Assembly (NCBI GenBank): GCA_024707265.1 | Contig: JANQAB010000002.1 | Location: 516,188-580,187 of the forward strand | DNA from: Sporocytophaga sp. | GTDB taxonomy: Bacteria > Bacteroidota > Bacteroidia > Cytophagales > Cytophagaceae | DNA: 64,000 nucleotides | Reading direction: 5' to 3' | Shown: positions 39,108 to 50,155 of the stretch, one piece after another | Layout: every line of letters starts with the position of its first letter | How positions within the stretch are numbered: position 1 is the stretch's first letter | The notes under the pieces: generated by a model | What the model saw: only the letters and a program-made list of their open reading frames with translations | Told to the model about the DNA's origin: nothing | Database searches by the model: none | Position numbers and translations under genes: made by a program

Positions 39108-40227
39108 AGTCATTAATACCATAAGCAGGATCCTTGTTGGCTGCTTGTTTATTTTTTCCGGATTAGTAAAACTGAATGATCCATTTGGAACCGCTTTTAA
39201 GCTTGAGGAATACTTTCATGTTTTTAGTGCGGATTTTGGGTCTTTTTTTGAAGTATTTACCCCTTATTCGTTATTCATATCGATTGCAATCGTGGGTTTG
39301 GAAGTAATTCTTGGAATAGCAGTATTGCTTAATTATAGGGTGAAACAGACTTCATGGATTCTTTTGCTTCTGATTCTGTTTTTTACATTTTTAACCTTTT
39401 ATTCCTTTTATTTTGATAAAGTGAAGGAATGTGGATGTTTCGGAACCTTGATCGTTTTAACACCAAAACAGTCCTTCTACAAGGATCTTATTCTTCTGTT
39501 TTTCATACTAATAATATTTTTCCTTGGCAGAAATCAAGATTCAGTATTTAATTCTTTGAAAGGAGATTTATTAATGCTTATCGTTTCGATTTTGACTTTC
39601 TATACCGGATATCATGCTGCGAATCATCTACCATACTTTGATCTTCTGAACTTTAAAGTGGGAAACAATATCCCTCAATTGATGAAAGCTGAAGAAGCTC
39701 CCAAGTACAAATTTATCCTGTCAAAAGGAGGTAAGGAATTCGAGTTTTTACAGGAAAACTATCCTTCTGATACCTCGTATAAGTTTGTCAGGTATGAGCT
39801 TTTGAATAAAGACACAACCAAACTTGTCCCTAAAATTATTGGGTTTAATGTTGATAGTGACGAAGGGGATAAGACAAAAGAAATCCTTACAGGTAAAAGA
39901 TTGCTTATTACAATACCTGATGTTGAGAAAGCTTTTAAGAATTGTGAAGGAAGTTGTGTAGAAAAATTAAAGGTTTTAATAGCTCAATCAGAAAAAATAG
40001 GATTTTTACCGGTCATTCTGACGGAACCTGGTTCGTCAGATGTTATGGAAGCATTCAGGCATGAGCTACAGCTTGCTGTACCATATTATTTCATGGATGA
40101 TGTTCTATTGAAAATGATGGTAAGGTCAAATCCCGGGATATTGGTGTTGAAAGATGGAATAGTGCTTGGAAAATGGCACTACAACGATATTCCGGACGGA
40201 GATAAATTAAAAATGCTACAGAAGTAG
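39100..40227 (+). CDS. DoxX/MauE-type membrane protein of the BT_3928 kind
   Basis: 375-residue protein. Four N-terminal membrane helices form a DoxX/MauE-like domain (GCLFIFSGLVKLNDPFGTAF, and a CGCFG motif near residue 112), and a C-terminal soluble part of about 190 residues ends in a thioredoxin-like strand (NPGILVLKDGIVLGKWHYND). The cysteine pair in KECGCFG suggests a redox role, possibly in disulfide or quinone chemistry, but no enzyme activity is established. Coupled to DUF1599 by an 8-base overlap. Confidence 0.8.
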   Translation: MGKVINTISRILVGCLFIFSGLVKLNDPFGTAFKLEEYFHVFSADFGSFFEVFTPYSLFISIAIVGLEVILGIAVLLNYRVKQTSWILLLLILFFTFLTFYSFYFDKVKECGCFGTLIVLTPKQSFYKDLILLFFILIIFFLGRNQDSVFNSLKGDLLMLIVSILTFYTGYHAANHLPYFDLLNFKVGNNIPQLMKAEEAPKYKFILSKGGKEFEFLQENYPSDTSYKFVRYELLNKDTTKLVPKIIGFNVDSDEGDKTKEILTGKRLLITIPDVEKAFKNCEGSCVEKLKVLIAQSEKIGFLPVILTEPGSSDVMEAFRHELQLAVPYYFMDDVLLKMMVRSNPGILVLKDGIVLGKWHYNDIPDGDKLKMLQK

Positions 40228-40231
40228 GTAA

Positions 40232-41284
40232 ATGATAAAATTTATATCGACTAGACTTTTATATGGCTTTCTGGTACTGTTCGGTGCTTTGATAGTTGTA
40301 TTTTTTCTTTTTAATGTATTGCCTGGAGATCCAGTGGCTATGATGGCAGGGCAGAGAACTGATGTATCCACGCGAGAGGCCATCACCAGAGAGCTTGGCC
40401 TCGATCAACCACTTCCAGTGCAATTGGGATATTATTTGAACGACCTTTCTCCTGTTTCAATTCACAGAGATACCGAAGCAAATGAGAAGAATTATGAGTA
40501 TAAAAAGCTTTTTAACGTAAATGATAAAGTAGTTGTGGTAAAATACCCGTACCTGCGGAGATCATTTCAAACCAATAAAAAAGTTAGTGAGATCATAATT
40601 GAAAATCTTGAGGGGACCTTCTGGCTCGCATTTGCAGCAATGTTATTTGCGACAGTTTTTGGAATACTCTTTGGAATGATTGCTTCTGTAAAGCCCAACA
40701 GCCTACTGGATCATTCGACAATTTCACTTTCAGTTTTGGGTATTTCAGCTCCTCCATTTGTGATGGGGGCATTAATTGCAATGGTTTTCGGGTACTATCT
40801 TTCTGATTATACAGGTTTGAACACTTCCGGGCAATTGTGGGAGGATGATTTAAATGGAAGAAAGCTGGTACTGAAAAATCTAATTTTACCAGCATTTACG
40901 TTAGGACTTAGGCCATTGGCTATAATTATTCAATTGACAAGAAGTAGTATGCTGGATGTTTTGTCTCAGGATTATATAAGAACAGCGAGAGCTAAGGGAC
41001 TTCGATATTATAAAATAATACTTAAGCATGCGTTGAAAAATGCTATGAACCCTGTTATTACTGCAGTTTCAGGATGGTTGGCTTCACTAATGGCAGGCGC
41101 ATTTTTTATCGAATACATATTTAACTGGAAGGGAATTGGTTCTGTTACAATTGATGCAGTTTATAAGCTCGATTTTCCTGTCGTAATGGGTACAACTTTA
41201 TTTGTTGCACTCGTTTTCATAGTGGTCAATATTTGTGTAGATATTTTATATGCAGCCATTGATCCACGGGTCAGATTGCATTAA
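40232..41284 (+). CDS. ABC transporter permease, DppB/OppB family
   Basis: 350-residue inner-membrane permease of peptide or nickel type ABC importers, with about six helices. It starts with LLYGFLVLFGALIVVFFLFN and PGDPVAMMAGQRTD; the EAA loop that contacts the ATPase reads DYIRTARAKGLRYYKIILKH. The region between the first two helices is longer and more charged than usual. The partner permease, ATPases and binding protein are not in this window, so it is an orphan here. It lies 4 bases after the DoxX-type gene and 9 before aroK. Confidence 0.9.
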   Translation: MIKFISTRLLYGFLVLFGALIVVFFLFNVLPGDPVAMMAGQRTDVSTREAITRELGLDQPLPVQLGYYLNDLSPVSIHRDTEANEKNYEYKKLFNVNDKVVVVKYPYLRRSFQTNKKVSEIIIENLEGTFWLAFAAMLFATVFGILFGMIASVKPNSLLDHSTISLSVLGISAPPFVMGALIAMVFGYYLSDYTGLNTSGQLWEDDLNGRKLVLKNLILPAFTLGLRPLAIIIQLTRSSMLDVLSQDYIRTARAKGLRYYKIILKHALKNAMNPVITAVSGWLASLMAGAFFIEYIFNWKGIGSVTIDAVYKLDFPVVMGTTLFVALVFIVVNICVDILYAAIDPRVRLH

Positions 41285-41293
41285 TTTTACTGC

Positions 41294-41809
41294 ATGAAGC
41301 TTTTTTTAATTGGACTTCCCGGTTCGGGTAAATCTACTCTTGGCGCTAAGCTTGCGGGACTACTTAATTTTGAATTTTTGGATACAGATGAGTTAATTGT
41401 TAAAACAGAAGGATTAACTATTAATGAAATATTTCATCAGTTTGGAGAAGACCATTTCAGAAGGTTGGAAGAATCAACCTTAAAGCAATTCAATCATCTG
41501 GATAATTTTGTCATATCAACAGGAGGGGGCTTGCCGTGTTTTTATGATAATATGAATCTTATAAAATCAATGGGGTTCAGTATATATCTTAACGTTTCTC
41601 CGGAAGTAATCACAGAAAGATTATATGCAGTAAATGATCAGAGCAGACCAATGGTAAAGGGGAAAAGCAAAGAAGATATGCTGGCATTTCTTATTCAAAA
41701 ATGTGCAGAGAGAACAAATTTCTACAAAATGGCAAACCTTGAGATAAGTGAAGTAACGTCTCCTGAAGAAGTAATAAAATTATTAAAAGAAAAGAAAGTT
41801 ATTTTTTGA
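41294..41809 (+). CDS. aroK: Shikimate kinase
   Basis: Phosphorylates shikimate at the 3-hydroxyl in aromatic amino-acid synthesis. The 171 residues include the P-loop GLPGSGKSTLGAKLA, the shikimate-binding DTDELI, FRRLEESTL and STGGGLPC, and the lid motif DQSRPMVKG. All substrate contacts are intact. It is convergent with the T9SS-sorted thioredoxin gene and overlaps its 3' end by 11 bases. Confidence 0.95.
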   Translation: MKLFLIGLPGSGKSTLGAKLAGLLNFEFLDTDELIVKTEGLTINEIFHQFGEDHFRRLEESTLKQFNHLDNFVISTGGGLPCFYDNMNLIKSMGFSIYLNVSPEVITERLYAVNDQSRPMVKGKSKEDMLAFLIQKCAERTNFYKMANLEISEVTSPEEVIKLLKEKKVIF

Positions 41810-42693
41810 AGAAGGTATTAACTGTACCTTCCAGGCTGAGGTAATAATTTCCGGAAGAAAGATCCTTAACCATAATCACTCCGCCCGATCCTTTCTTGAT
41901 CAGCTTACCTCTTTGATTGTATATTTCAAAATTAGCATCTTTAGATAAAGTGATCTGGTCATCCACTCTTTGTGGATAAAAAGTAATTAGTGCCTGATCG
42001 CTTACTTTTTTGAGGAAGCGAGATGACTTATCTTCATATTTGATAACGTATTCAGAGGTCGCTAATCCTGTTATATCAACTTCTTCACTTTTTCCTTTCA
42101 ATAAAATATTTCCTTTTAAATCTTCAATCTGATATTTTGCTTTAGCAGTGAAAAAAAAGTTTTCCTGCGGCTGTTTGAGGATAAAATTGAATTTGCTCGT
42201 TGAATAGAAAGTTAAGTTTTTTGTCAAGATCGTATTCGTCAAGATCTGTCCCGACGATAATACCCTTTTCATCTATCAAAAAGGTAGCGGGAATTCCTGA
42301 AACTTCGTAAAGTTCGGCTACTTCATTTTCCCAACCTTTCAAATCACTTCCATGGAAGGGCCATGATAGCTGATCTTTTTTTATGGCATTAAGCCAGGCT
42401 TCTCTTTTAGTATCCAGTGAAACACTGAAAATTTCAAATCCTTTATCATGATATTTATGATAGATTGCAACTACATCCGGATTGACTTGGCGACAAGGCA
42501 TACACCATGATGCCCAAAAGTCAAGCAATACGATATTTCCATAAAGATCTGACAGACGGATTATTTTTCCTTCAGGATCTTCAATTTCAAAGTCAGGGGC
42601 TTTTTGTCCCACTTTGGGTTGGGCAAAAGAAAAATGGAAAGATGAAGAGAAAATCACCCATAAAATGGTTGCTTTAAGCCATTTGCTCTTCAT
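41799..42693 (-). CDS. TlpA-like thioredoxin with T9SS sorting repeats (single-base frameshift)
   Basis: Exported thiol-disulfide protein: signal peptide (MKSKWLKATILWVIFSSSFH), then an AhpC/TSA-type thioredoxin fold with the active site WASWCMPCRQVNPD. An A8 run at 42151-42158 breaks the frame. Removing one base joins TAAGKLFF to TAKAKYQIEDLKGN and yields 297 residues. The C-terminal part holds two beta-rich repeats, the last reading FEIYNQRGKLIKKGSGGVIM and then LSSGNYYLS, typical of type A T9SS sorting domains. The protein is therefore probably secreted or surface-bound, unusual for a TlpA-type reductase. Confidence 0.85.
42151..42158 (-). other. Frameshift site in the TlpA-like gene (A8 on the plus strand)
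   Basis: Deleting one base joins the thioredoxin domain to the C-terminal sorting repeats. Confidence 0.8.
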
Positions 42694-42716
42694 CTTGATT
42701 GGTTTATATTATAAAA

Positions 42717-44274
42717 TTAAAAGCTGGTACCAATTGTAATTACAAGGCTTGTATTTCTATTGTTGACGATGGCCATGGGCTCTTTTCCACTGTTTAAGTG
42801 ATAAGAGTAGTAGTTACTTTTGTAGAATGTATTTACAAATGCAATATCAGCATAAAAGCCCTCTGATTTCAAACCAGCGCCGAATGTAATAGTATTGATA
42901 GTTCTGTCCAGATTATCAACTATTCCAGGTCTGTATGGATCACCCAAACGGGCATATCCTGCTCTTAACCTATAGTCGCCCAATCTGGCTTCTGCTCCGA
43001 GGTTAAAGTTAAATGTAGTTTTATAAAGATTCTTTATTACATCATTATCAGCATCCAATTCCTGGGGATCGGCTCCTTTTAATCTTGCCCCACTGTAACC
43101 CACAACTTCAACATCTCCCGAAATAAACCCAGCTTTTCCTGCAAATAAGGCAATTCCAGCTTTTGCTCTTGCTGGAGTTGTCAGATTATAGTTATATGTG
43201 CCTGGGAGAGTAGAGAAAGATTGGAATGATTCATCTATCCCAAATTCATTAACAAAATCCGGATTTAAATTCATCTTGATTTTGTATTCATAAGTGGTTC
43301 TGATAGAGTAGTATGTAGGAGTTTGACCAGTAAGTCCGATTCTTATCCAATCAGCAGGTTTAAAAATTGCTCCAACTTTTAAATTTATACCTGTACCTCT
43401 TAAAGTTAAATTATCATGCAGGGAATAACTATCAATAGTATCGCTAGCCTGTGTATTGGTTTCAGTAAATACTTTACTTGCCTCATATTTTATAGAAGCA
43501 ATTCCAAGGGAGGCGCCAAGATAAATCTTATCGTCAATATTAGCTCCATAGGCTATGTCCCATTGGCTCTGATTTCCTTTTGTGGCAACAATTTCTTTTT
43601 GTTTTACAATGTTATCGCTCATATTTGAGCGCCATGGGTTTCCAGGACACTGAATCGGATTTCCTTGAAAATCTTCACCACAATATACAGGATCGATTAA
43701 ATAAGCATTGTAGGCAAGGCCAACGATATCAGTAAGAGCATTCAGATCTTGTCCTGCAACTTCATCATATGTATATCCTCTAGCTGATTCAGCTATAGAT
43801 TGGCCGAAGGTGTTAGCTTTATTAAATCCGCTATAACTGAATTGATTCTGGAAGTTGTTGGTTCTTGTCATGCTAATACCAAATGACCCTCCCCTGAATT
43901 TTCCCGGTACTATATCATCTTTAGCGCCAGAAAAAACAATTCCAATATTGGCTATATTAAAGCTTTGTTTGTTATCCCTTGTCTCTGTGCCGAGCATATT
44001 GGTTCTGGTCCCTGCGAAGTTTAGTCCGGGAGTAATACTTACGTCAGACTTTCTATAAAATCCCAGACCTGCAGGGTTGCTATAAAGTGTTCCCATATCG
44101 GCCCCAAGAGCCGTTGTAGCTCCTGCAATACCCTGGAAACGTGCAGTTCCCCCCGAAAGTGGTTTGAGAAAATCTCACGGCATCGTTATAATAACCAAAA
44201 GGACCTTGAGAAAAAGCTGAAATAGAAAACAGGCTTAAAAAGCCTGTTGTAAAAATGAATTTTGATATTTTCAT
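42717..44274 (-). CDS. OMPP1/FadL/TodX-type outer-membrane channel (single-base frameshift)
   Basis: Outer-membrane beta-barrel of 518 residues for hydrophobic compounds. The signal peptide is at 44274 (MKISKFIFTTGFLSLFSISA), followed by GPFGYYNDAVRFSQTTFGG. A C6 run at 44149-44154 breaks the frame. Removing one base gives TARFQGIAGATTALGADMGT and runs into LYSNPAGLGFYRKSDVSITP, a hallmark of the family. Alternating hydrophobic strands continue to SLVITIGTSF, with the terminal Phe typical of barrels. It starts just downstream of the lipoprotein gene and is probably co-transcribed with it. Confidence 0.85.
44149..44154 (-). other. Frameshift site in the FadL-type gene (C6 on the plus strand)
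   Basis: Deleting one base restores the barrel N-terminus; this is one of two affected G/C runs in the window. Confidence 0.8.
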
Positions 44275-44283
44275 AATATTATG

Positions 44284-45604
44284 CTAAAACCTTCTTCTGC
44301 CAGCAGGAGAGCTGTTTTGGGATGGAGCTGAACCTCCTCCACCACTGCTACCACCTCTTGGAGAGGGCGTACTGTAGTTGTTATGATTATTATAGTTATT
44401 ACTATTGTTATAATTGTGGTTATTATAGCTATTGTTGCTATTACCATTATTTGGAGAACTTCTCTGATTATTGTAAATCTGTCTTCTATTGTTATTGCTA
44501 TTGTTTCCTCCACCTGAATTGCCGGAATTATTTGAAGGTGAAGAATATTGACCGTTTGATTGATAGTTCGAACGGTTATTTGGAGTCGTAGCAGGCGTAG
44601 AAGTGTTAGATGGCTGGCTATTATTACCGGAATTATTTCCCGGATAATAGATTTGCTTTCTGCCGTTTGCATCTTCTTTGATTACCCTACCCTGGTTATT
44701 ATTATAGCTATCCTGAGTATTTCCGTTGGAATATCTTTGGTTTCTTGGGTCATTATTGTTTTGAGGAGTATTCACTCTTCCTGCCGTTCTGTCTTGTCTT
44801 GGAGCGTTATTTACAGGTTTGGATTTTACATTTCCATTATTATAGCCCTGTGTGTATCCGTGATGATACCCTCTATCAAAGCTGCTGTATGGATATCCAT
44901 AGTAAGGAGTGCCCCACCAGGATGTAGCCCAGTAAGGGGAGTACCAGTTGTTATATGGTGAATACCAAGGAGAATAATAATTGTAAATACCACCATAGTA
45001 CGGATTTCCCCATCCTGTACCCCAATAAGAATTTCCAAAACCATATCCAGGATAAAAAGAATTGTAGCCATAGTAGCTATTCCAGCCCCAACCTGTGTTA
45101 TATCCGAAACTTACTGTAATTCTTGAAGTAGGACCGAATGAAGCATAAGGATTCCAACCTGTTGTATAACCACCCATTCCCCAGTTATATCTTCTTGAAG
45201 AATTGTTGTTATAAAAGTAATCGTCGTTATCGTAGTAATTATTATTCGTGATATAAGTGTCACCTCCAGAGCTTGTTGAAGAGGAAGTATTGCTTTTGTA
45301 CGTATATCTCGAATAATCTACAGGTTTATCACTTGAGGAGTAACTATATTCTTCGTTAGATGAAGACTGATTATAGTTATTTGAATAGTTTTGATTATTT
45401 TCAGAATTGTAATTCTGAGGTACATCATTTCCTGTGTATGTCTGGTTAGTTGTAGCAACAGGCTGTACCTTCTTTTTTATCTTTAGAAGAGAAATAAAGG
45501 TCATCATTTTCAGGAGAAGATGATGTGAACTGATTACCGGTACAAGCGCCCATCATTCCCAATACCGTCAGCACCAGTAATTTTTTGAGTCCAAATGATT
45601 TCAT
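44284..45604 (-). CDS. Low-complexity lipoprotein rich in Asn, Tyr, Ser and Gly (single-base frameshift)
   Basis: Predicted lipoprotein of 439 residues. The ATG at 45604 gives a lipoprotein signal (MKSFGLKKLLVLTVLGMMGAC). A T6 run at 45473-45478 breaks the frame; removing one base joins FSSKDKK to KVQPVATTNQTYTG. The central region repeats aromatic-glycine units (GWGNPYYGGIYNYYSPWY) and the C-terminal third is a disordered Asn/Ser-rich tail. No enzymatic domain is visible. The composition suggests a surface-exposed or adhesive protein. Similar YXYG-rich lipoproteins occur in Cytophagales. The long reading frames on the opposite strand are composition artefacts. Confidence 0.7.
45473..45478 (-). 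other. Frameshift site in the lipoprotein gene (T6 on the plus strand)
   Basis: Deleting one base links the lipoprotein signal peptide to the long low-complexity body. Confidence 0.75.
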
Positions 45605-45745
45605 AGAAATACTATTTATCTGTATTAATAACTAACGAAAAGGACCTTTAGTCCATTATCCATAAGCAAATTAATTTATTTTTAGCTAAAGGACTATGAA
45701 AAACCGTTTTATTCAACTTTTAAAAACAATTTTCTTGTCTTATAG

Positions 45746-45753
45746 TATATTTG
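45746..45753 (+). promoter_or_regulatory. Possible -7 element of the proS promoter
   Basis: TATATTTG matches TAnnTTTG and lies 49 bases before proS. No good TTTG was found at the -33 position. Confidence 0.35.
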
Positions 45754-45796
45754 CCTCTTCGGAAATTAAAGATCAAAAGGTATACCAAAAAAATAA

Positions 45797-47278
<1,482 letters not shown>

Positions 47279-47287
47279 GTAATTTAT

Positions 47288-47325
47288 AAAGACTGTCCCC
47301 AATTTATTGCTTGGGACAGTCTTTT
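47288..47325. terminator. Bidirectional terminator after proS
   Basis: AAAGACTGTCCC pairs with GGGACAGTCTTT across a 13-base loop, followed by a T-rich end. It also overlaps the 3' end of the convergent gene at 47304. Confidence 0.85.
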
Positions 47326-47819
47326 CTTACTGTGAGGCATTGTTCCATTCTAATGCCTTGAAACAAGAACCATTTTTCTTTTATTTTAATCGCATCATAG
47401 GACAATTTCATTGTTTTGCCATTCATATCCTGAACTGCCATAAATACTGTATAGTTGTACTCATTTTTTTTCAGCTCCTGTTGATCCACCAGTTCAGTTT
47501 GTGACCAGTTTAACTGATGATTGATTCCTGCTTCCTCTACAATTTCAAAGTTTTCTTTTGTCTGGTTTTTAAAAGTTTCAGGATCTATTTCATCATAGAT
47601 GTACTTATCCTTTTGAGAAGCGTGGTTTTTAAGATAGATAAGTTCATTTTCTTCCGGAATATATGACGAAAGTAGATCAAAACTATTCATTTTAAGAGCA
47701 CTGGCTAGAGCTCCGGTAATCTCTTTACGCTTTAAAGCTCCTCTTTTTTCAATATCAACTTCATCATCCACAAGGTGGATTGAAAAAAGGATTAATAGAA
47801 TTGATATAGTTTTTAGCAT
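47304..47819 (-). CDS. Hypothetical exported protein
   Basis: 171 residues from the ATG at 47819, which opens a short signal-like helix (MLKTISILLILFSIHLV); earlier in-frame codons lack this feature. The rest is soluble and mixed: EITGALASALKMNSFDLLSS, then a C-terminal part with KLSYDAIKIKEKWFLFQGIR. The last strand (KIKEKWFLFQGI) resembles SnoaL-like or lumazine-binding folds, where a KDGKWKI-type strand is common, but this is only a structural guess. No family assigned. Confidence 0.6.
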   Translation of the reverse strand: MLKTISILLILFSIHLVDDEVDIEKRGALKRKEITGALASALKMNSFDLLSSYIPEENELIYLKNHASQKDKYIYDEIDPETFKNQTKENFEIVEEAGINHQLNWSQTELVDQQELKKNEYNYTVFMAVQDMNGKTMKLSYDAIKIKEKWFLFQGIRMEQCLTVRKDCPKQ

Positions 47820-48007
47820 GGTTTTTAAATATATCAATACAACCCTGATTAAAAATGAATAGTTATATGGGCTATGATATTCCCTGTAACTCATATATTT
47901 CAATAATAGGAGGGGGAAATAAAATTGGCCTATTTGGATTAATTACATACCTTTAAGGAAATTATCAGTTTAAATAACCGTTTTTTACTGAGCATTATTA
48001 AAGTAAG

Positions 48008-48826
48008 ATGTCTGTTCACAAATCAGAAATTAGAAAAGTAACCACCCACCAGTTACAGGAAATGAAGAATCGTAAAGAGAAGATTTCCATGCTTACCGCT
48101 TACGATTATTCAATGGCAAAAATTCTGGACACAGCAGGTGTTGATGTACTGCTGGTTGGTGACTCTGCTTCGAATGTGATAGCAGGTCATGAAACTACCT
48201 TGCCAATAACCCTTGATCAGATGATTTACCATGCGAGTTCTGTAATAAGAGCGGTGAGCAGGGCTTTGGTCGTTGTGGATCTTCCTTTCGGATCTTATCA
48301 GGGAAACTCTTCTGAAGCTTTAAGATCTGCTATCAGAATCATGAAGGAGTCAGGAGCTCATTCAGTAAAGATTGAAGGAGGTATAGAGATAAGGGAAAGT
48401 ATTCTCAGAATATTAAGTGCTGGTGTTCCGGTCATGGGGCATCTCGGCCTTACTCCTCAGAGTATTTATAAATTCGGAACATATACAGTAAGGGCAAGAG
48501 AAGAGGCCGAAGCTAAGAAACTCATAGAAGATGCCAGACTCTTAGAAGACTGTGGTTGCTTTGCTATTGTATTGGAAAAGATACCTGCAGAATTAGCTAA
48601 GACAGTTGCCGAAGAGCTTACCATTCCGGTGATTGGCATCGGTGCCGGGCCATTTGTTGACGGACAGGTCCTTGTTACTCATGATATGCTTGGTATTACT
48701 AAAGAGTTTAAACCAAGATTTTTGAGAAGATATGCGGAGCTTGATAATATCATTACCAATGCTGTTGAAGAGTATATTAAAGATGTAAAGTCCGTGGATT
48801 TTCCCGGACAAGATGAATATTATTAA
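48008..48826 (+). CDS. panB: 3-methyl-2-oxobutanoate hydroxymethyltransferase
   Basis: First committed step of pantothenate and CoA synthesis: adds a hydroxymethyl group from methylene-THF to alpha-ketoisovalerate. The 272-residue barrel shows [40 protein letters not shown] with metal-binding Asp, [23 protein letters not shown] and [15 protein letters not shown]. All signature blocks are present. Starts at ATG 48008 and is a single gene on this side. Confidence 0.96.
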   Translation: MSVHKSEIRKVTTHQLQEMKNRKEKISMLTAYDYSMAKILDTAGVDVLLVGDSASNVIAGHETTLPITLDQMIYHASSVIRAVSRALVVVDLPFGSYQGNSSEALRSAIRIMKESGAHSVKIEGGIEIRESILRILSAGVPVMGHLGLTPQSIYKFGTYTVRAREEAEAKKLIEDARLLEDCGCFAIVLEKIPAELAKTVAEELTIPVIGIGAGPFVDGQVLVTHDMLGITKEFKPRFLRRYAELDNIITNAVEEYIKDVKSVDFPGQDEYY

Positions 48827-48838
48827 AATTTACGATCT

Positions 48839-48860
48839 GTCAGGCTATTCATGGCCTGAC
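48839..48860 (+). terminator. Weak hairpin between panB and the RluA-type gene
   Basis: GTCAGGC and GCCTGAC form a 7-base stem followed by TTT. It could act as a weak terminator or be fortuitous. Confidence 0.4.
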
Positions 48861-48876
48861 TTTAAGGCATACCAAA

Positions 48877-49569
48877 GTGAATTTCTCAGATAAATTTGAA
48901 GTTGTTTTTGAGGACAATCATCTCATCATAGTAAATAAAAGTAGCGGCATTCTGGTGCAGGGAGATGAGACAGGAGATAAGGCATTACCTGATTATATCA
49001 AAGATTATTTAAGGATTAAATACAATAAGCCGGGAAATATTTTTGCCGGTGTTGTACATCGACTTGACAGGCCTGTTAGCGGGCTTGTAGTAGTTGCCAA
49101 AACTTCCAAAGCTTTAGAGAGAATGAACGAGATCTTTAGAGAAAGAAGGGTTGAGAAAGTGTACTGGGCTATTGTTGGAAATAAGCCCCCGGAGCTTTCA
49201 GGAAAGCTGGTTCACTGGATGAAAAAAGATGGAAGAATTAACGTATCCAGAACTTATGATAATCAGATAAAGGATAGTTTGCGAGCAGAACTGGACTATC
49301 AGATGGTAGGTAAATCGGGAGATTTATATTTGCTTGAGGTGAATCCTCATACAGGCCGACATCATCAAATAAGGTCTCAATTGTCATCAATGGGGTGTCC
49401 GATTAAAGGGGATGTGAAATATGGATTTTCTGAAAAGAATGCAGATCACAGTATTTGCCTTCATGCGAGGAGATTAAAATTTATTCACCCGGTAAAAAAG
49501 GAACCAATTGAACTTATTGCCGGTTTGCCGGGTTCGGGAGCATGGGGGAAGTTCAAAATGTTTGAATAG
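48877..49569 (+). CDS. RluA-family pseudouridine synthase
   Basis: Isomerises uridine to pseudouridine in rRNA or tRNA. The 230 residues start at GTG 48877 (NFSDKFEVVFEDNHLIIVNK). The catalytic Asp lies in VVHRLDRPVSGLVVVAK, with later motifs VEKVYWAIVG, NPHTGRHHQIRSQLSSMG and GDVKYG. There is no N-terminal S4 domain, so it is the shorter RluA/RluC-like type; the exact target position cannot be deduced from sequence alone. Confidence 0.92.
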   Translation: MNFSDKFEVVFEDNHLIIVNKSSGILVQGDETGDKALPDYIKDYLRIKYNKPGNIFAGVVHRLDRPVSGLVVVAKTSKALERMNEIFRERRVEKVYWAIVGNKPPELSGKLVHWMKKDGRINVSRTYDNQIKDSLRAELDYQMVGKSGDLYLLEVNPHTGRHHQIRSQLSSMGCPIKGDVKYGFSEKNADHSICLHARRLKFIHPVKKEPIELIAGLPGSGAWGKFKMFE

Positions 49570-49627
49570 CTTCAGAATTTATTCATAATTGATAATTAAT
49601 TTTCGGTTAAATAAAAATTATAAAAGA

Positions 49628-49933
49628 ATGAGCTTTTGGTTAAGATTGAAAGATAAGTGGGGGATAAGGAGCAATTGGCAGATGGCGGTTATTTTTATCG
49701 TTTTTGCAATAACAGGAATGTCAGCAGTTGAAGTAAGAAAGATTTTATTTCCATTGATCGGAGTGGTAGAAGATACCCCCTTTTATGTGAAGTTCCTTCT
49801 CTGGTTATTTGTGATCTTCCCATTTTATTATGTTTTTCTACTAACGTATGGATTTATTTTTGGCCAGTTTCCATTCTTTTGGGCAATGACAAAAAAGACA
49901 TTCGGACGGTTTGGGAAGCCGTTTAAAAGGTAA
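49628..49933 (+). CDS. Small membrane protein, DUF6787-like
   Basis: 101 residues from ATG 49628 (MSFWLRLKDKWGIRSNWQMA); an earlier in-frame start at 49589 adds an unconvincing tail. Two membrane helices: NWQMAVIFIVFAITGMSAVE and FLLWLFVIFPFYYVFLLTYG. The C-terminus is basic (KKTFGRFGKPFKR). It resembles a conserved Bacteroidota family that I recall as DUF6787; function unknown. Confidence 0.6.
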   Translation: MSFWLRLKDKWGIRSNWQMAVIFIVFAITGMSAVEVRKILFPLIGVVEDTPFYVKFLLWLFVIFPFYYVFLLTYGFIFGQFPFFWAMTKKTFGRFGKPFKR

Positions 49934-49962
49934 AAAGATAAGTCATAATATATTATATGAAT

Positions 49963-49990
49963 AAAAAAGGGGAATCGATTCCCCTTTTTT
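49963..49990. terminator. Palindromic bidirectional terminator
   Basis: AAAAAAGGGGAATC followed by GATTCCCCTTTTTT, a perfect 28-base palindrome, 30 bases after the small membrane protein gene. Confidence 0.85.
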
Positions 49991-50155
49991 ATTTAATCAG
50001 CAAACAACAGCTAAAAAGGTTTAAGGCGAAGCTTTTAGGTAATAATATTAAACCAAAAGCTCATACAGTAAGCTTTTTCTCAGTTTGGATGTAGTATTCA
50101 ATTTTTTTGAATTTGTTACGTTATCTGCAAATCATAAATTTTTACTTTTAATATA

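Noticed and set aside
44322-44961. Long plus-strand open frames opposite the low-complexity lipoprotein (Tyr/Cys-rich or Val/Ile-rich)
   Set aside because: They are the reverse complement of Asn/Tyr/Ser repeats and have no start signal or recognisable protein character.
44571-45480. Possible repeat array or CRISPR-like region in the lipoprotein gene
   Set aside because: The repeats are short codon-level (TAT, AAT, GGA) tracts without constant unit length or spacers.
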